Below, piece by piece: positions 1 through 10,505 of a stretch of 64,000 bases of DNA. Position 1 is the first letter of the stretch; the number at the start of each line of letters is the position of its first letter. The notes below the pieces were generated by a model. That model was not told where the DNA came from. It did no database searches and saw only the letters and a program-made list of their open reading frames with translations. This stretch comes from Melastoma dodecandrum. Taxonomy: Eukaryota > Streptophyta > Magnoliopsida > Myrtales > Melastomataceae. The stretch spans positions 29,908 to 93,907 of the forward strand of contig JARUPY010000137.1 in assembly GCA_029817715.1 (NCBI GenBank), given 5' to 3'. The position numbers and the translations under genes were made by a program.

Positions 1-804
1 TGGGTAGTTATGCCATTCGGACTCAAAAACGCTGGGGCAACCTACCAACGAGCCATGAACGCTGTATTTGATGCCTCGATTAACAAAACAGTCGAAGTAT
101 ACATAGACGATATAGTGGTCAAATCGCAAGATGAGAAATCACATGTTAATGACCTTAGAAATGCTTTCATTCGAATGAGAAAGCATCAGCTCAAACTAAA
201 CCCTCTCAAATGTGCATTCGGAGTCAGAGCAGGACATTTCCTAGGGTTCCTAGTCCATCAACGTGGCATAGAAGTCGACCAGAACAAGGTGAATGCCATC
301 CAAGGGTTGAACCCTCCGAGTAATAAGAAGCAGTTACAGGCTTTCTTAGGAAGGGTCAATTATCTAAGGCGATTTATTGGTAACGTCGCTGGACGGACAG
401 AAGTTTTCTCAACTTTACTAAAAGCAAAGGGAAATTTTGTGTGGAGTGACGAACACCAAAAAGCATTTGAAGGCTTAAAGGAGTACTTAATGAAGCCGCC
501 TGTGCTTGCCCCTCCTCGGATAGGAAAGCCCTATCTGCTTTACGTGGCAGCGACTGAATCAGTCATCGGTGCCATGTTAGCCCAAGAGGCGGAGGACAAA
601 ACTGAGAGAGCAGTCTACTATTTGTCAAGACAACTGACTGCTACAGAAAAGCGCTATACAATTAAGGAGAAGTTATGCCTATCAATCTTTTATGCTGTTA
701 AGAAGCTGAGACATTATATCGGATCCCAAGAGGTTCATGTTATTGCCAAGTCCCCAGTCATAAAATACTTTTTCGAAAGTCCCCTATTGACCGGAAAGAA
801 TTAG
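1..804 (+). pseudogene. Tat-element reverse transcriptase (3' part) and first RNase H
   Basis: The frame is open from base 1 and reads the RT palm motif PFGLKNAGATYQ. The catalytic box YIDDIVVKS follows about 25 residues later, then the LGF..H..GIEVD block and the RT connection domain. The first RNase H begins near LLYVAATES, where the usual first aspartate is absent. That fits reports that this RNase H is decayed in lineages that carry a second one. The frame ends at a TAG at 802-804. The expected continuation (K-W-S-L near the domain end) lies one frame over at about 795-830, so a single-base indel separates this frame from the downstream pol frame. The element would not make a full polyprotein as read here. 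Confidence 0.88.
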
Positions 805-814
805 TAAATGGAGC

Positions 815-2713
815 TTGGTTCTATCCGCATACGATCTGCGTTTCAAACCTCAACAGTCGGTGAAAGGGCAGGCCTTAGCCGACTTCTTAGTGAACCACGA
901 TCCATCTGCATCAATTGATCAAGAGGAATCCCTTGAGGATGTCTGGCAAGCTTGGTTTGATGGATCTTCGGCGAAATCAGGCGTAGGCATAGGCCTCCAC
1001 GTACTTTCGCCACTAGGAAAGGACGTTCGCCTAGCATATCGTCTGTCGGCGACTCATACAAACAATGCGACTGAGTACGAAGCGTTGATCACGCTCTTGA
1101 AGGAGTTATTAGCCTTGGGAGCCAGGAAAGCCAGAGTAATGGGAGACTCTCAACTGGTTATTAACCAGATGAACGGCGACTCTCTATGTCAAGAGAAACT
1201 CGCACCCTATCATCAAGTCGCTCGAAGGCTAGTCGAGCGGTTCAAAGCAATTACTTTCCTTTTTGTAGGCCGGGAGGAAAACACAATCGCTAACGACCTA
1301 GCCCAAAAGGCTTCAGGATACAAGGGCAAAAGGGGAAGCGATTGTATCCCAGAAATAGCTTCCCACTTAGCTCCCCAAGGCGACGCGTTCACTCTGAACA
1401 TAATGACAAGCGATAAAGATTGGAGGAGACCAATCACCGACTTCCTCTCCGACCCAACACAAAAGGCGAGCCAAAGAATCAAGACTCAGGCTTTGTCGTA
1501 CACTCTTATAGATGGGGTACTTTACAGAAAGACCAAAGAAGGAGTCCTACTAAGGTGCGTCGACTTAGACGAAGCGACCCCAATTATGTTGGAGACTCAC
1601 CAGGGTTTATGCGGGTCTCACCAATCTGGCACCAAAATGTCTTGGACTATCCAAAGACATGGTTTTTACTGGCCATCAATGCTAAAGAATTGCATAGAAA
1701 TGGCTAGGGGGTGCCAAGAGTGTCAAAAACATGGTCCGGTGTCAAGGGCCCCAGCGTCCGATTTAGTCTCAGTCATCAAGCCTTGGCCGTTTAGGTCTTG
1801 GGCTTTAGATATAATCGGGGAGATTCACCCACACTCGAGTAAAGGCGATGCCTACATTCTAGTCGCTACTGACTACTTTACCAAGTGGGTCGAGGCTCAA
1901 GTATACCAGAAAATTGATCACAAAGAGGTGATCGATTTTCTCAGATCCTCCATCATTTATAGATTTGGGATTCCCCAGAATATCGTAGTAGATAATGGCA
2001 CCGTTTTCAATAATGAGAAGGTGCGTGAATTCGCTGCTGAATTTAGCTTTTCAATCACTAATTCGACACCCTATTACCCCCAGTCGAATGGACAAGCTGA
2101 AGCTACTAATAAGCTCATAAAGAATAACATTCAGAAAATGGTTGGTGCAAATCCAAGAAAATGGCACGAACTATTACAGGACACCTTGTGGGCTCTAAGA
2201 GTCACCAAGAGAGACAGCACAGGAGAAGCCCCTTTTTCGCTGGTATATGGGCAAGATGCTGTCCTACCTATTGAGATTCGATACAAGTCGCTCAGGGTAG
2301 CTCATTCTGACTTGCAAGACGAGGCAATGTACCTCGCTTTAGAAGAATTGGAAAAGAAGCGACTCGACGTAATAGACCGACTCGAGGTACATAAGCAAAG
2401 AATTGCTAGATACTATAATAAAAAGGTTGTCCATAAGCACTTCAAAGTGGGCGACTTGGTATGGAAGATGATCCTACCCCTTAAATCAAAAGACCAAGTC
2501 TTGGGTAAGTGGTCTCCTAATTGGGAGGGTCCATATGAAGTGTGCGAGACATACTCATCTAATACGTATCGACTTATGACCAGAGAAGGAGATAGGCATC
2601 CATTGAAGGTCAATGGTAAATATCTTAAATCCTACCGCGCGACTATCTGGGAAGCTCATCATAAAATCCTAAGACAAAGGACTCCATTAATTTGGGAAGC
2701 GCTTAATTCCTAA
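815..2713 (+). CDS. Tat-element second RNase H plus integrase (pol 3' part)
   Basis: This 632-codon open frame continues the pol frame after the frameshift. The additional RNase H shows all four acidic residues in order: FDGSS, TEYEAL, GDSQLV and ANDLAQ. The integrase follows, with an HHCC zinc region (HQGLCGSHQ ... GCQECQKHG), then the DDE core: LDIIGE, VVDNGTVF and NGQAEATNK. A GPY/F-type C-terminal module is seen in GDLVWK ... NWEGPYEV. No chromodomain follows, which separates it from chromoviruses. The frame itself is uninterrupted. The first residues upstream of 815 belong to the neighbouring frame, so the printed start is only the first possible codon of the open segment and not a translation start. 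Confidence 0.88.
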   Translation: MVLSAYDLRFKPQQSVKGQALADFLVNHDPSASIDQEESLEDVWQAWFDGSSAKSGVGIGLHVLSPLGKDVRLAYRLSATHTNNATEYEALITLLKELLALGARKARVMGDSQLVINQMNGDSLCQEKLAPYHQVARRLVERFKAITFLFVGREENTIANDLAQKASGYKGKRGSDCIPEIASHLAPQGDAFTLNIMTSDKDWRRPITDFLSDPTQKASQRIKTQALSYTLIDGVLYRKTKEGVLLRCVDLDEATPIMLETHQGLCGSHQSGTKMSWTIQRHGFYWPSMLKNCIEMARGCQECQKHGPVSRAPASDLVSVIKPWPFRSWALDIIGEIHPHSSKGDAYILVATDYFTKWVEAQVYQKIDHKEVIDFLRSSIIYRFGIPQNIVVDNGTVFNNEKVREFAAEFSFSITNSTPYYPQSNGQAEATNKLIKNNIQKMVGANPRKWHELLQDTLWALRVTKRDSTGEAPFSLVYGQDAVLPIEIRYKSLRVAHSDLQDEAMYLALEELEKKRLDVIDRLEVHKQRIARYYNKKVVHKHFKVGDLVWKMILPLKSKDQVLGKWSPNWEGPYEVCETYSSNTYRLMTREGDRHPLKVNGKYLKSYRATIWEAHHKILRQRTPLIWEALNS

Positions 2714-2845
2714 GAAAATCGCGCTAGGCTTCAGTAACGTTGTTTGGAAGAATGAATTTAGCATAGTGGGCAGAAATTCATTCGAGATATAAGATACTTG
2801 ATTTGTTCAGTAAAGCAAAAATAATCGAATTGCGTTGTTCTTTGG

Positions 2846-5790
2846 TTACAAGTCTAGACTCCATAACCCGCCAACTTCTCTAAAATCGAGGACAAGGGAT
2901 TTACGAGCTCGTCGCTTCGCGTTCACCTTGTTTCGCTGGGCATAAAGGTCGACGACCTTTTCTCTATCCTTCTCAGCGTTGGCCTCCAACTCCTCGATTT
3001 CTTGAGTATTGATCGACGCAAGCTGCCGAGTCAGGTCATTCTTCAGGTTCGTATAGAACTCTATCTGTCTCTCTGCCTCGGTCAGCTTCTCTTGCACATC
3101 GACCAAATGTTGGCGGGCGTCCTGTGCAGCTTTAGAGGCCTGCCCTCGAGCTTCATTGATCGACTGAATCTTCGAGTCGGTCAAGTCGTAGGCGAGCAGG
3201 TCGGCGTAGTAATCCCTCCAGCGGGTCCAATACGTCGACCTGAAACTCTTGCAGGCCCCCAGTATTTCGTCCGTAACCCGAGGGGATGTCTCGATCTCCT
3301 TCAGCAGCTTCTGCATCCTCCTAAACTCGTCGACGTTTAAGGGGTCAATGAGCAGAAGTTGGCAGAATTCTTCGATGTCCTGGTGAAGCTTCACCCATGG
3401 GTCGCTAGTCGAGGTCGCTGCAGCAGGACCCTGCAGAATAAGAAATGAAATGTTGCTAAGACACAACACCCCGAAAAGTCGACACATCCATGCGATCGAA
3501 TACCTACCTCTGAAGGTAGTAAATCCTCAGAACTTTCGCCCGAAGAAGTGGAGGGAGTAGGAGCCTTCTTGCGACCAGCAGTCGTCTTCACTCTCTTCGG
3601 ACGAACCTGTGAAGTGTCGCGGTTAGAATCGCGATAACAACGCCATGCCTCGTGTGAAAGAAGAACACATACCATTGGTGGTGCAGGAGTGGGGACTGAG
3701 GAAGAAGGAACGCCTTGTTCTTCCTCCTCTCGCATCGGCTGAGGTGGTGCCCCCTCTCGCGTCGACTGAATCGAAGGATCGACTAGAACCATAGTGGTTC
3801 CTTCTTGTAGCAAGACTTCAGGAGCCTGCTCTTCCTAGGGTAGAGTGTAATAAAACTAAAGTTCATATATGAACTAGAGTAATATATCCTAGCAGGGAGT
3901 CGAGCTCACCTCGACGGTTGAGGCCGTTGCACCCGTCTCGACTACAACCGGAGTAGGCTGGTCACCACCTCCGGTTGACGCTTCGCCCTAAGCAATATAG
4001 TGCGGGTTAGATACAGAAGCTCAAGATGAATTAGAACCAGTAGAGTCATACCTCTGTAGTCGCTCCTCGAGCGATACCGACCGTCACTAAGGTCGCAGGC
4101 ACCGCAGCAGATGATGAACTCACTGGGGCCACCGCTGCTAGCGACCTCGAAGAAGAAGTCGCCGCTACGGTAGTCGGCGACTTGGGAAGAGGGGCCGCCA
4201 CTGAGGCTGGTACCTTCACCAGTTTCCTCCTCTGGGATAGAGGCACCTCTTCAAGATCTCCTGCCTCGATCGCCTTGCGCTTTGGAGCGCTTTTAGGTCG
4301 AGCCTTGCTGTTGAGCAAGTCGAGCCTTGGAGACCTCCAAGAAATGCATCAAAGCCCGCAGCTCTTCATAAGTAGTCGACCACAGCACAGTGAAGAATTG
4401 CGTGGCGAAACAGGCAGAAGTACCAGATGGGAATTCTATCTGGGAGAGCTGCGCCTTGCTGTTGAGCAAGTCGAGGGTCTTCGGGGAGATCGGCTTGCAC
4501 GAAATTCTCTTCATCCTATCCCCGCACAAGCCACCGGTAGGGTCAGCAAGTGGAACCGCTACGCCCTGGATGAACCCAAACTGCCTTGCACACAGCTGAG
4601 GGTTATAGGCTTCAAAGGTCAGGTAGCCGTCGAAGATGACTGGTAGGTCCCTGCGGGTCAATACCCCATTCCAGAAGCCACGAGCAGCTTGAAGCTTAAT
4701 TTTCCTGAGCAAATGTCTTGCCGCCTGGAAAGGGTGCCCAGTTGCGTCGATCTGCCCTGCCGAAGTCGACGATGTGCTTCATGTGGCCAGTGACCGATGT
4801 CATAAGCCATTGATCCTTCCGCTGGCAGCACTGCTCCAAGATGGTCTCCCCATAATAGGCCGACTCGAGGGGCGAAGCAGGGCCCTTGAACCCAGTCAAT
4901 CCTGGCATCCACATAGCCGACCAGAGGTGAACTAACCAGAGCAATCCTCCTGCTGGATGTTTTGGAAACGGCTTGATCTAAGTCGTCGCTCTGTCCAGAT
5001 CATGGTAAAGAAGACCCAAAATGAAGGGGCCCCAAGAGATTTCTTCATTGGTCTCCCTCAGAAAGTTGGCCACTGGATAAGAAGTGTGGCTGACCTTCTT
5101 CCCTGGGAAGCAATAGACAAACTTGCTTAACCAAGTGCTGAGGAACTCGACCTCTTCCCGGGCGCCAAAGCACTCGGTCGACAACTTCTCATCTGGCTCT
5201 TTGCCTACTGAGGCCATTTTTAAGTGCCTGCTTACCACCTCCATGTACTGAAGGGCGCCCTTGGGATTAATATCGCCTGCCAGGGAGTATTGGCGAACAG
5301 GGAGGCTATTGACTTTGCACCTGGCCAAAATCTTCACATCTGCCAATGTAATAGACATGGGACCCTCCGGGAAATAGAAGCAATTGACTGAGGAATTCCA
5401 GAAAGGCAGCATAGCCGAGCAGACTCTAGGATCACAGTTCTTGTCTGCCACGGACATCCTAAAGAACCTCAGAATCTTCTGACTCCTAAACCTCTCTGTG
5501 AAGTGCTCCTCCCACATCTCGAGCCATTCCACCATCTCAGATTTAGACGAAGAAGGAAAACACAGGAAGGATCCCTGACCTTCCCAGTTGAGGGGATCGA
5601 CAAAGTTGGGATGGCAGATCGGGATGGGCTTCTCGGTGACGAGATAGTTGAGCGGCACTGTCCCCGGGAAAAGACGCTCCGGCAGGATAGGTCCGAGGGT
5701 GACGCCCGATCCCTGATCCTCTGTGACCGGAATGGGTCCGGTTGGCCCCGCACGCTGATTATGGACCTCGAAAGCCTTGAAAGTCGACAT
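2846..5790 (-). pseudogene. Antisense multi-exon gene with plant-mobile-domain-like N-terminus inside the Tat element
   Basis: The gene reads against pol between integrase and the 3' LTR. Its first exon starts at ATG 5790. It holds a region resembling the plant mobile domain (aminotransferase-like, PF10536 type): HPNFVDPLNW, MSITLADVKILARC with LPV, and GPFILGLLYHDLDRA. In the same frame a TAG at 4980-4978 interrupts it. The domain then continues to about 4700 (GGLLWLVHLWSAMW), where a frameshift is needed to reach FWNGVLTRRDLPV ... YNPQLCARQFG. Downstream come Ser/Pro/Ala-rich linkers and two clear GT-AG introns (about 3671-3610 and 3511-3432). The C-terminus is a long charged segment with coiled-coil character, ending at TAA 2848-2846. 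Antisense genes in the 3' region are known in some Tat elements, and plant mobile domains are known in transposons. What this protein does for the element is unknown. Confidence 0.7.
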
Positions 5791-5924
5791 CTTTTTAAGG
5801 ATCGGAAGAGTGTTAAGGAGGGAGACGAAGAGTTTTCCGGGAAGCGAGGGTTTCTAGTTTCTTGGAGAAGATGAAGAAGTGTTGAGCAAGGAAGAAAAGT
5901 GCGGGAAAAGGACGATGACTCTCC

Positions 5925-5935
5925 TTTATATATAG
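5925..5935 (-). promoter_or_regulatory. TATA box of the antisense gene
   Basis: On the minus strand the sequence CTATATATAAA lies about 135 bp upstream of ATG 5790. This is the right distance for a start site plus a short leader. It sits inside the element, before the purine tract and LTR, so the antisense gene appears to have its own promoter. Assignment is by motif and position only. Confidence 0.5.
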
Positions 5936-6074
5936 GGTATGATTTCTGCTGAGTCGGCATAGCCAACCCAGCATAAAAGGGGGGGCTTATGTTGACATGG
6001 CAATTAATTTTGGGCCTGGGTTTAGAACAGAAACCCAGTATTCCCTCAAGGCACACTCCGAGTCGGCCCAAGAC

Positions 6075-6180
6075 GTAGTCGTCTAGGCCGACTCACGACG
6101 AAATCGACTAGGTCGATTTATGACAAAGTCGATTAGGTCGACTTATAAACGGGGTCGACTAGGTCGACTCACGATGAAGG
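6075..6180. repeat. Tandem GTCGA-rich repeat upstream of the 3' LTR
   Basis: Four imperfect copies of about 26 bp follow each other, each built round the near-palindrome TCGACTAGGTCGA and a variable tail such as CTCACGATGAAGG. The same GTCGAC/GTCGA word is dense through the element's 3' region (about 2.9-6.3 kb) and rare outside it. Confidence 0.75.
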
Positions 6181-6395
6181 AACATGGTGATCAAAGCCAA
6201 TCAAGATGACTCAACAGTAGCTAGGTCTACTAGTAGAGTCGAATCGACGGAATCCTGGATAAAGTCGACCAAGTCGATCGCAGTCCGTACAGATCGGTCA
6301 AGTCGACGAGGTCGGAATAAATTTATTCATTTTCAATCACGTTTGCTAAAGATCGTAACTGATCTTAAATATCCAGGAACGTGATCCCATATATC

Positions 6396-6402
6396 AAGGG
6401 GG
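6396..6402 (+). other. Putative polypurine tract
   Basis: AAGGGGG lies one base before the proposed LTR start TGTTGAG. A second purine run at 5975-5985 (AAAAGGGGGGG, four bases before another TG) is an alternative, so the LTR left border could be near 5990. Confidence 0.45.
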
Positions 6403-6403
6403 T

Positions 6404-6892
6404 TGTTGAGACACCCCCACGACATTAGGGATCACGATCTATAACACGATCTGTAAAAAGATTTATCTGTTACTCGTTAATCGCATACAAATCCTCTATA
6501 AATAGCAGAGGGATTTTTCAAAACAGGGTACGACCACACGCAGCCAAAACACTGAAGTTTGTTCGTCAATCTTAGGAAATTAGACACCTCGACCCGGTTC
6601 ATCGGTCAACTCCCTTTCCACCAGCAGAGTGAGCTCGTAGGGCCTTTGCCGTCAACCCCCGCCAGCGACACCACCGACGGAGTGAGCTCGTAGGGCCTTC
6701 GTCACAACTCTCCGCCAGCGACCACCACCGACGGAGCGAGCTTCCAAGGCCTTCGTCACGCGTTCTCCGCCGCTACAAGATCCTACGTCGTCACCATCGT
6801 GTCCCTTTTTCCTTTTAATGGCTGTAAGCCCTTTTCTTTTAATGTTCTGAAGATTGTAAGACTTGCATTATTTTTTGTATAAAGTTAGTGCA
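6404..6892 (+). repeat. Putative 3' LTR of the Tat element
   Basis: The span begins TGTTGAGACACCCCC and ends ...GTTAGTGCA. It contains a good TATA box (CTATAAATAG, 6496-6505) set in a short CCTCT/AGAGG hairpin. Downstream are three tandem copies of about 53 bp (6627-6776) sharing GAGTGAGCTCGTAGGGCCTT. With no second LTR in view, the borders are inferred. The sequence just after it (CTTACTGGCGACCAC) looks more like a primer-binding region than host flank. Confidence 0.5.
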
Positions 6893-8988
6893 TCTTCTTA
6901 CTGGCGACCACAATACTACTACTGTGAGTCCTTTGCCAAATATTTCCGACGTGTTCCATTCTGTGCGCGAACAGGGAGGTAAGTCATCGACATAACCTTC
7001 TTGGACAAAGTTGGTTATGGTGGTGGAAGAAACCACGACAAAGACATAAATGGGTTTGATAGCAATTATAACTCTGTCGCAGCTGATGTCAGTTGCCACG
7101 GCGGCTTTACCGACGGGAGCAACTTCTCGGGTAGTGGACTGAATAGAGGATTCGTGATGAGATTCAGTGCAGGTGAACGACAATCCGATCATAATTCTAA
7201 ACGATGACGACGAGCCCAACAACTTATGGTGCAGACAACGACTGTTTCAGGATGAGGCGATGTGGATGGACGTTGACGATTGTAACAATTTCCGAATTTC
7301 CTCCTTAGGGACAAGATGGTTGTTAAGGAGGAGAGTATTATTATGTAACAGGAGGGTAGGAGTCGATTGCTTACGCGGGTTGTCAGATTTTAGGGAATGA
7401 ATAGTTTCGACCGTCTTGGTTTGATTTTCGAGCGTCTTGACTTGGAGCATAATTTGATTTGCTACCATTACGGTAAATTGAGTCTAGCCCTAACCCGATA
7501 CAATGAACATGGTTCACGGACATAATCAAGAACGTTGAAAACATTCTAGACATAGCCGAAGAGAATACAGATACACCTTCTGCAGCAATGTTTTGCAAAG
7601 ATTTTGACAAGTTGTCCTACTTTCTGCTCAAAGGTCTGGATTTGGTGAGGACATGGACGCCTACCTGTTTACACGTGACGGGGATGAGCTTTCTTAACAA
7701 GACAAGGATCAGGAAGTTGATATGGTTATAAAATGTTAGGTTGGTGAAAGTAGCTTCTTTCGGCCAACATGGGTGGGCCTCTACTGCAGTCAGGTACAAG
7801 TCAGCCTGCACACTAAAATAAAAAGATTTTTATCAGAGACAATGCAAATGACAACACTAAATATTATTGCTTATCATGCAAGGAATTACAGACATGGAGA
7901 TATCTCAGTTAAGTCGAGTAAGGCTACATGCTAACCATGTCCCTGCTACATTATCTGCAGAAGACAGCAGAGGGGAGAAATATAGAACTTGGTTTTGCCT
8001 GAAAGTCTAAATCGGTTGTCAAGGACCAACAGACTGCTGTTGGAAAACCATAACTAACTCCATCTGATTGTTCTTTATTACTTGTTTTAGTGAAGGAAGA
8101 TGGGCTGATATAAAGTTCAGTGTCAGCCATGTGCAGAAAGAGAAAAGAAGAAGCGCACTATGAATGAATGACGTGAGCACCTCATCCTGTCTAAACAAAT
8201 GGATTCGGTTTGGCATCACAAAAGTAAAATTTCCAGCACATAAAGCAATAAGTTGATGATCCCAACTAGTGTAAGCCAGTTAGTTCTTTGTAAACAGGTT
8301 TGTTGCCGAAGAAAAGTTATATACTTTTCAAAACTCTATCCTTTCATGGTAGAGTGATCCACAAATCAAAAGAAGTTGCGGATGCACCCAATGCCAAGGA
8401 TTTATCTTAAAACAGAGCAAACTCAACAATTAGGACCGCATTATATTCCTCGTGAGATCTGCCAAAATTCTCTTGAAGAACTAAGAATTGAGAAATATCT
8501 AGATGGAATAGACACCAACTACTTATTCACGGCTTTAGGAATTCATGAAGGGCCAAATGCAATAAATGAAAAAAAAAAGCAAAACAGGAAGGGGGCATCT
8601 CTTCTCTACAACAGTATAGATGCATCCTGACGTGAAACCTACATGGCGGGTCTTGAACAAGTAAGGTACATGGGACTAGATCAGACCGGGAAAGTTAGCC
8701 AACCCTCTTTTTCCAAAAGTAAGGCTGCATGTTCATTCTCTCCTGAAGGAAGGGTTCCTCCAATATGCTCTAGGTCTAGTGAATATGCATTCAACTTTAT
8801 GCTGTTTAATGATCAATAGATGAGTCATGCACACAGAAGAGTGAGGCTCACACAACCGCCAACATAACTTTTCCAAGTATATAAAGCTTGGGCATGGCTA
8901 AGATTGAAAACAAGCATCCCCCGTTGACACCTATCAGAATATCCTACTAATATTACCAAAGAGAACTGTACATTCAGGAACATCAAGG
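6893..8988. other. Non-coding stretch between the retroelement and the GEM-like gene
   Basis: About 6893-7810 may still be element-derived. It opens with a primer-binding-like GGCGACC and has weak open frames on both strands, including a minus-strand coiled-coil-like stretch at 7247-7468 that I could not assign. From 7810 to 8988 I see only AT-rich spacer and the likely promoter and leader of the downstream gene. There is no convincing gene. Confidence 0.4.
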
Positions 8989-9906
8989 ATGGCTACTCAC
9001 CTTCAGAAGTACGCGAGAAGGATTCCAGTCATCTCGGCAGCCGGCATGAATGAAAATTCGACGAACTGGATTGTGGCATCCCAGAATGGCTGTAGGCGAC
9101 CTGATCATTTTCATTACCAGCTGGAAAATATGCCCAACGGTTCTAAGACCTGCAACTTTCTCGCTAAAAGTGCAGGAAGAGCAGAAAGGAAAGCCGATGT
9201 ACTAGCCGGAGTCCGAGAGCATGGTAAGTTTCCATTTCCGCCTCCTTAAAAGCTACATCTCATTCCTTATATAAAAAAACTACACTTCATTGTAGATGAA
9301 CAGGCGACAGTTATTTATGTGTGATTTGCAATTTTGAAAATGCAGTAAGACTGAGTCCTAAAATAACAGAAGCTGTGAAGGGAAAGCTGAGTTTGGGGGC
9401 CAGAATTCTTCAAGTTGGAGGAATGGAGAAGGTTTTCAAGCTTCTGTTTGGGACAAGTAAAAAAGAGAGGCTAATCAAGGCTTCACAATGTTACCTATCA
9501 ACAACAGCCGGTCCTATTGCAGGCCTTCTCTTCATCTCTACAGAACAGGTTGCGTTCTGCAGTGAGAGGTCGATGAAACTTTGCTGTCCGACAGGAGAGT
9601 CGGTTAAAATCAAGTATAAGGTAGCTGGGAGGAAAAAAGAACTCTCCTAATCTTTCTTCCATATTTCCATAATACCAAAGCAACCGATCATGTACATAGC
9701 TAATATTCCACCAAACTTCTAAGCAGGTTGCAATCCCACTTTCAAGAATAGAGACAGCTGACCAAAGCGAGAATATGAAGAGACCAACACAAAAGTACAT
9801 ACAGATAATCACAGTGGATGGTTTTGAGTTTTGGTTTATGGGATTTTTAAATCATCAGAAGTCATTCAAGTGCCTCCAGGAGGTAGTTTCTCAAGTACAA
9901 ATGTAG
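8989..9906 (+). CDS. GEM-like protein with GRAM domain
   Basis: Three exons join in phase at GT-AG sites: 8989-9223, 9346-9620 and 9727-9906. They give 229 residues, the usual size for GEM-like/ABA-responsive GRAM proteins. The GRAM domain begins at about residue 110 with KLSLGARILQVGGMEKVFK. It continues through CYLSTTAGPIAGLLFIST and closes with TVDGFEFWFMGFLNHQK, encoded by the third exon. The family includes GEM (GLABRA2 expression modulator) and hormone-responsive GER proteins, thought to bind membranes or phosphoinositides through GRAM. The first two exons alone run to a false stop at 9650 because the second intron is read through. The start is the first ATG of the frame. The gene converges on the F-box/LRR gene. 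Confidence 0.88.
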
Positions 9907-10505
9907 ACAAAGGAGAAGAAGTAGAAAGCACCACAAATTAGCAAAAATTGCAAAGAGAGCTTTGCAATCAACCACACAGTTAAATTGAGCCTTTGTATGA
10001 TTTTTACTAGCTTTCCCATCAATGAACTGATATATTAGCATACTTTAAGAATTTTTCCTGGAATAAAATTATCACCACACTAAAGAAATTAAGATATTCT
10101 CCATTTAGCATAACATAAAACATTTACAGCAAAATAAAGATACAAATACTTTACACGTTTAGGTGCCAAAACCTGATCAACATCTGACATTAACTTCTAT
10201 AGGAGCAGGCTTGCTAGTTACATGAAAAAAAAGATGAAAAAAGAAAAGCCACAGGAGATTCCTAGAGATCAGCACATTTAAATGAAGTCATCCTTCTGTG
10301 AGCTATAAGACCAGCATCCATCCTCCTTTAAGCCGATGTTTCCGGTTCAATTAGGGAAATCTGCAGCATACCTCCACAGAGTATCAGTGCAGAAGCTGAA
10401 GAGTAGCAATTACCATTAAACGAACTGGAATGCATCTCCTCTTAGAAATGCAGCTGAAACTTGAAGTTGCATACCAACATCCTACTGGATTGTGCTCAGA
10501 TTTCC
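9907..10505. other. Shared 3' region of two convergent genes
   Basis: This is AT-rich DNA between the stop of the GEM-like gene and the stop of the F-box/LRR gene. It must hold both 3' UTRs. I see no repeat or further open frame of note. Confidence 0.6.

Larger units (their letters stand above)
1..6892 (+). mobile_element. Ty3/gypsy LTR retrotransposon, Tat lineage, 5' part outside window
   Basis: The order is reverse transcriptase, RNase H, a second RNase H, integrase, a long 3' region with an antisense gene, a purine tract and a putative 3' LTR. A second, extra RNase H after the original one and a long 3' region before the LTR are hallmarks of the Tat clade (Ogre, Retand, Grande and relatives). 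The 5' LTR, gag, protease and the start of RT lie before base 1. The copy carries a frameshift between the two pol frames, and a stop and a frameshift in the antisense gene, so it is not intact. The right border is inferred from a purine tract and a TG...CA span only, because the 5' LTR is not available for comparison. Confidence 0.85.

Noticed and set aside
7247..7468. Minus-strand coiled-coil-like frame as a gag gene
   Set aside because: The resemblance is limited to heptad-like Leu spacing. No capsid or zinc-knuckle motif supports it.
9621..9650. Open frame reading on to a stop at 9650 as the end of the GEM-like protein
   Set aside because: A GT at 9621 and AG at 9725-9726 splice in phase to an exon that restores the conserved GRAM C-terminus.
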